Notes under the pieces: generated by a model | Seen by the model: only the letters and a program-made list of their open reading frames with translations | The model's database searches: none | Told to the model about the DNA's origin: nothing | Part shown: piece by piece, positions 1 through 4,700 of the stretch | Layout of the letters: each line of letters opens with the position of its first letter | How positions within the stretch are numbered: position 1 is the stretch's first letter | NCBI GenBank assembly: GCA_001777995.1 | Contig: MFFV01000004.1 | Coordinates: 1-5,309, forward strand | DNA: 5,309 bases | Direction: 5' to 3' | DNA from: Candidatus Falkowbacteria bacterium RIFCSPLOWO2_02_FULL_45_15 | GTDB taxonomy: Bacteria; Patescibacteriota; Patescibacteriia; Patescibacteriales; XYC2-FULL-47-12 | Translations under genes and position numbers: made by a program

Positions 1-62
1 CCTTTCCGCCCTTGATAATCGGTTATAAAATCGAGGACTTGTTTTTGCCTTTTTGTTACCAT
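1..62 (-). CDS. lexA: LexA-like repressor, N-terminal fragment (runs off the window)
   Basis: Reading the minus strand from the ATG at 62-60 gives MVTKRQKQVLDFITDYQGRK and the start of a Gly codon before the window edge. The pattern TKRQxxVLDFIxDY is the start of the winged-helix DNA-binding domain of LexA, the SOS repressor that cleaves itself through a Ser/Lys dyad when RecA filaments form. Only about 20 residues are visible, so neither the recognition helix nor the autocleavage domain can be checked. The fragment could also belong to a LexA-like paralogue or a phage-type repressor sharing this fold. The gene is divergent from the gene at 113-727. A TATAAT box sits 6 bases upstream of the ATG, so the transcript probably starts at the initiation codon itself. 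Confidence 0.7.
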   Translation of the reverse strand, partial: MVTKRQKQVLDFITDYQGRK

Positions 63-73
63 AGTGATATTAT
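45..73 (+). promoter_or_regulatory. Candidate promoter of the gene at 113-727, overlapping the divergent one
   Basis: On the plus strand TTGCCT (45-50, 4 of 6 to the -35 consensus) is separated by 17 bases from TATTAT (68-73, 5 of 6 to the -10 consensus). A start near 80 would give a leader of about 33 bases containing AAAGGG (95-100), the best Shine-Dalgarno-like sequence in the window. The -10 hexamer overlaps the TATAAT of the divergent promoter by five bases, and the promoter extends into the first codons of the LexA-like gene. Confidence 0.35.
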
Positions 74-96
74 AGAAAATAAATCGAAAGTGTGAA
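69..96 (-). promoter_or_regulatory. Promoter of the LexA-like gene (probably leaderless)
   Basis: On the minus strand a perfect -10 TATAAT lies at 74-69. A -35-like TTCACA (5 of 6 to TTGACA) lies at 96-91, with a 16-base spacer. Initiation about 7 bases downstream of the -10 falls at position 62, the A of the start codon. No room is left for a ribosome binding site, so a leaderless mRNA is the simplest reading. The prediction rests on consensus matching only. Confidence 0.5.
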
Positions 97-112
97 AGGG
101 CTAGTTATCCAC

Positions 113-727
113 ATGATTATGAAAAATGACATAACTTATTTTACTAAAGAGGCAATAGTAGAGTTTTTAAGGGAATTCGGCGAACCAAAAACAAAAGATT
201 ATGAACTTGCCGCTACGCTTATTATTCATCACTTCTGCGAGAAGCGTTGGGGCAAGGATTGTTGGATTGGTTTCCGCATTAGACCTCAATATACAAACTC
301 TTTACCGGCCTATAATTCTGAGCGAGAGATCAGTCTGAAAGAGATCGCAGAACTTTTGCGTAAAGGCATTGACGAAGACAGCCCCGTGGACTTTCTCGTT
401 GTAAAGAGAGCGAGTATGCAAAAAGCTCAAGGAATGGTCTTTCAAGTAAAGCGATTCGGTATAGGTAGAATCAAGAAAGACACAGATGAATTAGTAGCTT
501 ATTTTAATTCATTTACAAAGAAATATAGCAAAACACAAGCAAACCTTCTTATTTGTTTAGACGATGGGGTACAGATTAATATGAAAAAATTAATTACTAA
601 TTTTGATACAAGTAATTCCCCATTTAACCGGATATTATTCACATGGTTGCTTGATGGCATGGTTTTTATCAAAGATGTTTATCCGTTGGGCGGTTTAGAG
701 AAATATCTAATAGCAGAACTTTATTAA
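113..727 (+). CDS. Hypothetical protein, possible PD-(D/E)XK nuclease-fold protein
   Basis: I do not recognise the family. The product is a soluble-looking protein of about 205 residues with no signal peptide or membrane segment. The centre reads PVDFLVV, then 17 residues after the Asp comes FQVKRF. An Asp at the end of one strand followed by (E/Q)xK on the next is the arrangement of PD-(D/E)XK nucleases. The QxK variant occurs in Mrr-like enzymes, so a nuclease role is a reasonable but unproven guess. The C-terminal third is rich in hydrophobic and aromatic residues (ILFTWLLDGM). ATG 113 is chosen because AAAGGG at 95-100 precedes it, with a rather long 12-base gap. GTG 92 in the same frame adds seven residues and has no usable ribosome site; ATG 119 is also possible. 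The gene is more AT-rich than its neighbours, isolated, and followed by an abrupt GC-rich block, which hints at acquisition by transfer. Confidence 0.6.
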   Translation: MIMKNDITYFTKEAIVEFLREFGEPKTKDYELAATLIIHHFCEKRWGKDCWIGFRIRPQYTNSLPAYNSEREISLKEIAELLRKGIDEDSPVDFLVVKRASMQKAQGMVFQVKRFGIGRIKKDTDELVAYFNSFTKKYSKTQANLLICLDDGVQINMKKLITNFDTSNSPFNRILFTWLLDGMVFIKDVYPLGGLEKYLIAELY

Positions 728-925
728 ATCGTCGCCAAAAAATTCGCCCGCCCACGCGAGGACTGCTCGGCAGGAGGGGGTTGGGGGGGGGGAATGCCGA
801 GCCGCCCGAGCGTTCCGCCGAGCGAAGCGAGGCAGTTATGTCAGGTTCTGCTTTTGGGATTTGTGGATCATATTTGGCAAAATAATATCAAAAGTTTGTT
901 GTTATTTTTTATCGGGAGCCAAAAT
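728..925. other. Non-coding spacer with GC-rich structured block
   Basis: No convincing gene is seen in these 198 bases. From about 745 to 833 the DNA is strikingly GC-rich compared with both flanks. It contains short repeats of the type CCGAGC (797-802, 806-811, 818-823) and ends in GAGCGAAGCGAGG. The rest, from about 834, is AT-rich and featureless. It may be the 3' untranslated region of the gene ending at 727, since the terminator comes only at 926-952. It may instead be an inserted element or a structured RNA. Confidence 0.5.
765..802. repeat. Inverted repeat with a G-rich loop
   Basis: GCTCGGCA (765-772) is exactly complementary to TGCCGAGC (795-802), giving an 8-bp stem. The 22-base loop is almost all G, including G5 (776-780) and a run of ten G (783-792). 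The same arm can also pair with GCCGAGC at 817-823, so two alternative hairpins exist. The G tracts could form a quadruplex in the plus-strand RNA or DNA. It does not look like a Rho-independent terminator because no T-run follows the stem. Confidence 0.55.
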
Positions 926-952
926 AAAAACGCTCTTATAGAGCGTTTTTTT
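926..952 (+). terminator. Rho-independent terminator
   Basis: AAAAACGCTC (926-935), loop TTATA (936-940) and GAGCGTTTTT (941-950) form a perfect 10-bp stem, and the T-run continues to seven. It would stop transcription from the gene ending at 727 before the transglutaminase-like gene. On the other strand the hairpin is also followed by TTTTTATTTT, so it could work in both directions, although no minus-strand gene to its right is visible. Confidence 0.8.
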
Positions 953-978
953 GCTTTTTATGTTATGCTGTAAATAAT
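951..978 (+). promoter_or_regulatory. Weak candidate promoter for the transglutaminase-like gene
   Basis: TTGCTT (951-956) and AATAAT (973-978, 5 of 6 to the -10 consensus) are 16 bases apart. They lie just after the terminator and just before the ATG at 996, where a promoter is needed. The predicted leader would be only about 10 bases. The region is so AT-rich that a chance match is quite possible. Confidence 0.25.
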
Positions 979-995
979 AAAAAATAAAGAAAAAA

Positions 996-1613
996 ATGTT
1001 TGGGATAGCCAAAGATAAGCTGAAAATTTTAAAGCGGCTTAATTCTCCGAAAAAAATTCAGGATTTTTTGGATAAAATGCCAATAAATTTTGAAGAGGAC
1101 GGCGATACTTTTTTGTCGCCCATGGCGGTTTTGGAAAAAAAAACCTGCCATTGCGTGGAAGGCGCGGCGCTGGCGGCGCTGGCGCTGCGGGTAAACGGCT
1201 GGCCGCCGCTACTTTTAGACCTGGCAGCAAACGATAATGATTGGGACCATGTGGTTGCGGTTTTTAAGCAATACGGCAAATGGGGCGCGATTTCCAAAAC
1301 TAACCACGCGGTCTTGCGCTTTCGCGAGCCGATTTATAATTCAATCCGGGAACTCGCGATGAGTTATTTTCATGAATACTTTGACGATAACGGCAAAAAA
1401 AATTTAAGGCGCTACTCCGCGCCGGTTAATTTAGCGAGATTTGACCAACGCGGCTGGATGACGGCTAAAGAGGACATTGATTATATTCCGGAATACCTGG
1501 CGGACATCAAGCACTTCCGTATTTTAAACCGCAAACAAATCGCCAACCTAAGGCGAGCGGATAAAATTGAGATTGAGGCGGGAAAAATTTTAGAATGGAG
1601 AAAAACAAATTAA
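996..1613 (+). CDS. Transglutaminase-like superfamily protein (conserved, uncharacterised)
   Basis: The 205-residue product has the hallmarks of a transglutaminase-like cysteine protein seen as a 'hypothetical protein' in diverse bacteria. C51-H-C53-V-E-G-A is followed by a hydrophobic helix (about 57-66), then the strand PPLLLDL (70-76), DH85VVAVF and the very conserved GKWGAISKTNHAVLRFREP (94-112). A helix with ELAMSYFHEYF comes next. By family comparison Cys53 is the probable nucleophile and His85 its partner; the third residue is uncertain (perhaps near Asn103). The fold supports thiol acyl-transfer or peptidase chemistry, but the substrate is unknown. There is no signal peptide or membrane segment, so it is probably cytoplasmic. 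The length appears complete. The start is the only suitable ATG; the upstream DNA is A-rich without a good Shine-Dalgarno. It lies 131 bases before the macroglobulin gene, with a promoter in between, so cotranscription is not required. Confidence 0.8.
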   Translation: MFGIAKDKLKILKRLNSPKKIQDFLDKMPINFEEDGDTFLSPMAVLEKKTCHCVEGAALAALALRVNGWPPLLLDLAANDNDWDHVVAVFKQYGKWGAISKTNHAVLRFREPIYNSIRELAMSYFHEYFDDNGKKNLRRYSAPVNLARFDQRGWMTAKEDIDYIPEYLADIKHFRILNRKQIANLRRADKIEIEAGKILEWRKTN

Positions 1614-1687
1614 TTTTATTTTTTCATAGCGCGTTAATACACGCAACGAATTTTATCAAATATTTTTGGTTTTTTTTAAAAAAATAT
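1614..1687. other. AT-rich spacer with weak hairpins only
   Basis: The spacer has a small hairpin GCGT(1631-1634)/ACGC(1641-1644), and AAATATTTTT (1658-1667) that can pair with AAAAATATTT (1680-1689). A run of eight T lies at 1670-1677. Together these could slow or stop transcription from the transglutaminase-like gene, but neither is a canonical terminator. No small gene is seen. Confidence 0.3.
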
Positions 1688-1716
1688 TTTACATTACAAA
1701 GCGCTGATGTTAAAAT
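1688..1716 (+). promoter_or_regulatory. Promoter of the macroglobulin gene (extended -10)
   Basis: TTTACA (1688-1693, 5 of 6 to -35) is followed after exactly 17 bases by TAAAAT (1711-1716, 5 of 6 to -10). The -10 is preceded by TGT (1708-1710), the extended -10 TGn motif. Initiation near 1723 would leave an AT-only leader of about 22 bases before the ATG at 1745, without a Shine-Dalgarno sequence. It is the strongest plus-strand promoter match in the window. Confidence 0.55.
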
Positions 1717-1744
1717 AAAGCCATAATAATTTAACTTATAAAAA

Positions 1745-4700
1745 ATGGAAAATATGAATGACTCAAATTTAAAAAATAATCAGAAAGAATCAGAGCTGTC
1801 GCCAAACGATCTTGATTCTTCAATGTCTTCTCAAAAAAGCGAGCAAACTAACAAAAATTTCTCAATAACCAAAAAGAAAGTTTGGCTGGGAACAGGCGTG
1901 GTTTTGCTTTTAGCGACAGTCTCGGCGGTTTTAGTTTTCTTTTATTTTAAAACAGGAAGAACGGACCCCGCGGGCGGCGATGTTTCAGAAGAGAAAAATT
2001 TATTCAGCGGCTTTTCCCAACTGATAATCAAGACCGCTAATGCCGATGATAATTTTACTTTAACGCCGCTTAAGATTGACGGTTTGGGCGTAAGCGCTGA
2101 TACGGTCTATGTAATAAAAAGCAAGGAGCCGCTGGAGACTGATTTAATTAAAAAAAATTTGCGAGTTACGCCTGACTTTCCTTATGATCTTAAAAAAATT
2201 TCCGAAACTGAATGGCATTTAGAGCCGCGTCAGGCTCTTGCGCCCAATACCTTGGTGCGCATCTCGTTAGCCGCCGCTTTTATTGATAAAAACAATCAAA
2301 CCAACGAACGCGATTATTCTTGGGCATATCAGGTTAAAGACGATTTTAAAGTGTTGCGCAGCATTCCGCGCGACGCCGGAACAAACGTGCCGATAAATAC
2401 CGGCGTTGAAATTACTTTCAGCCACGACAATTATTACGACTATGAAAAATATTTCTCCATCAATCCCAAGGTGGAGGGAAAATTTGAACAACACGGCCGT
2501 ACTTTGGTTTTTGCGCCGCAGACGGCGTTAAATGCCGGTGCGTTATATACGGTCACGATTAAACGCGGCTTGCCGCTTACTAATTCCGGCGATGCTTTGG
2601 CGACTGATTATATTTTCACTTTTGAAACCCAAACGGATAGCGCGACTGAAAGAGACGCTTGGCACGGAATTTACGACCGTTTAATTGAAACTAATTCAAA
2701 ATACCCGCCGCTGTTGCAAGTTTCTTCTTACGCGGCGCCGGACAAACTGGAAGTTGAAGTATTTCGCTTTAACGACTGGCAAGAATATTTAAAGTCTATC
2801 CGCGAACGCGATAATTTGCCTTGGTGGTCTTATTCCAAAGACGATTTTTTAATGAACGCCGCTGAATTGGAGAAGATTAACGCTTTCACCGCGCCGGTAA
2901 AAACAAACGACCGGATTAAATACATTGAGTTTCCCGGCAGTCTGGCGAAAGGTTTTTATTTAGCCGAAATAAAAAACCGCGAGGACAAAGCGCAGGTTTG
3001 GATTCAAGTAAGTGATTTGTCGGCTTATTATAATGTGACTAAAACCGACACGATTATTTGGGTGAACGATAACATCAATAAAAGCCCGGCTGACGGCGTT
3101 AAATTAGAACTGCTGGACGGCGGTTTAGCGGCTTTAACCGGCGCGCAAGGCATAGCGTTATTTAAAACGCCGGAGGCAATATTAAAAAACGCCGCCAACG
3201 AAGAAGAAACCAAACGCCAGTATTTTAAAATAACTAAAGACGACGACGCTCTAATTTTACCGGCGTCGCAAGTTTCTCGTGGCTCGTGGTGGGAGAGCCC
3301 GGCCGAAGCGAATAACTACTGGCTTTACCTTTATACGGACCGGCCGCGTTATCAGACGACCGACACGATAAAATACTGGGGGTTGATTAAAGACAGAGCT
3401 CATCAGCCGTTGAACGAAAAGGTTACCTTAACGCTTTATAAAGAAGGTTATGTTGATTATTATTATCGGCCGGTGGCGATTATGTCGCAGAAACTTAAAC
3501 TAAGCGACTTAGATATTTTTTCCGGCGAGATGGCGATACAAAATTTGCGGCCCGATTATTACACTTTGGAATTAAAAGTCGGCGAAGCCGTAGTTAAGCG
3601 AAGCTACCTCACGATTAAGCCCTATGCGAAGCCGGCTTTTCAACTAAGTCTTACTCCGGACCGCCACGCCGCTTTTGCCGGCGACACAATAAATCTAAAA
3701 GTCAAAGCCGGCTTTTTTGAAGGCACGCCGGCGCCGGCTTTGCCGCTGATGCTGAAGATGCCGGAAGGAAACTATAAATTCACTACTGACGAAAACGGAG
3801 AAGCGAATTTGACTTACAATAAAAAATATTATGAGTGCGGCAATGCTTACGGATGTTGGCCGTCATTCGTCTATTTGTCAATCGTGCCGGAAAACTCGGA
3901 ATTAGCGGAAATCAGCGCTGACACCTATATCAGATTTTACGGCCCGAAAGTTTATCTTGAAACAAAAACTATTTACCCGGTCAAAGGCGAAGGGCAGGTG
4001 GAAATGACGGCGAAATTTATTGATTTAGCCAAGCTTGAAGCCGATGACTGGTGGAGCCGCGGTTTAGGCGACAGTCCGGCAGACGGCGTTAAAATTGACG
4101 GCGACTTGATTAAAACGACTTACATTAAGCGTGAAACCAGCGCCCGGTATGATTTTATCAACAAAACCACTTATAAAACATACTCTTACGAAAAACGCGA
4201 GGAGAAAATAAAAAGCTTCAGCGGCGCCACTGACCAAAACGGCCGCTACGCGTTCAAACAGCGGCTTGAGCCGGAAACCTCATACCGGTTGGAATACAAA
4301 TTTTTTGACGGCCAAGGCCATTTTGAAAAAAAAGTTGAATATTTATACTACTACGACGGCATCTCTCTTAATCGCTATGGAGACTTTAATTATGAATATT
4401 ATAATTTAAACTTAAACGACCCGTTAACCCAGGCGGTGAAAACCTATTCGGTGAACGAAGCGGTAAAAGCGGTCTTCCAAAAAAACGAACGGCCGCTGCC
4501 GGACGGCAACGATCGGTATTTATATCTGCAACTGCAGAATGGCCTGCAAGAATACCAAGTAACTGGCCGACATGAATATGAATTTCCGTTTGAAGCAAGC
4601 GACGTTCCGAATGTTAATTTAATCGGCGTCTACTTTGACGGCCTGTCATATCACTCAACCGCCGCAAGTTATTGGAGCCAATCAGCTAAGTTTAAAATTA

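Noticed and set aside
60..112. SOS/LexA operator in the divergent promoter region
   Set aside because: Neither GAAC-N4-GTTC nor CTGT-N8-ACAG is present, and I see no other convincing palindrome. Patescibacterial LexA boxes may differ, so absence is not proof against regulation.
728..845. A complete integron attC site
   Set aside because: GTTATGT resembles the right-hand box only loosely (GTTRRRY is not matched), and no complementary ...AAC box is found after the stop codon. Kept only as a speculative cassette finding.
1039..1297. Minus-strand open frames inside the transglutaminase-like gene
   Set aside because: They lie wholly antisense to a gene with clear family motifs, are low-complexity (Pro/Ala/Ser-rich) and have no start signals.
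1658..1689. Terminator after the transglutaminase-like gene
   Set aside because: The inverted repeat is made only of A and T apart from the loop, and the T-run sits inside the loop rather than after the stem. It is mentioned only as a weak element.
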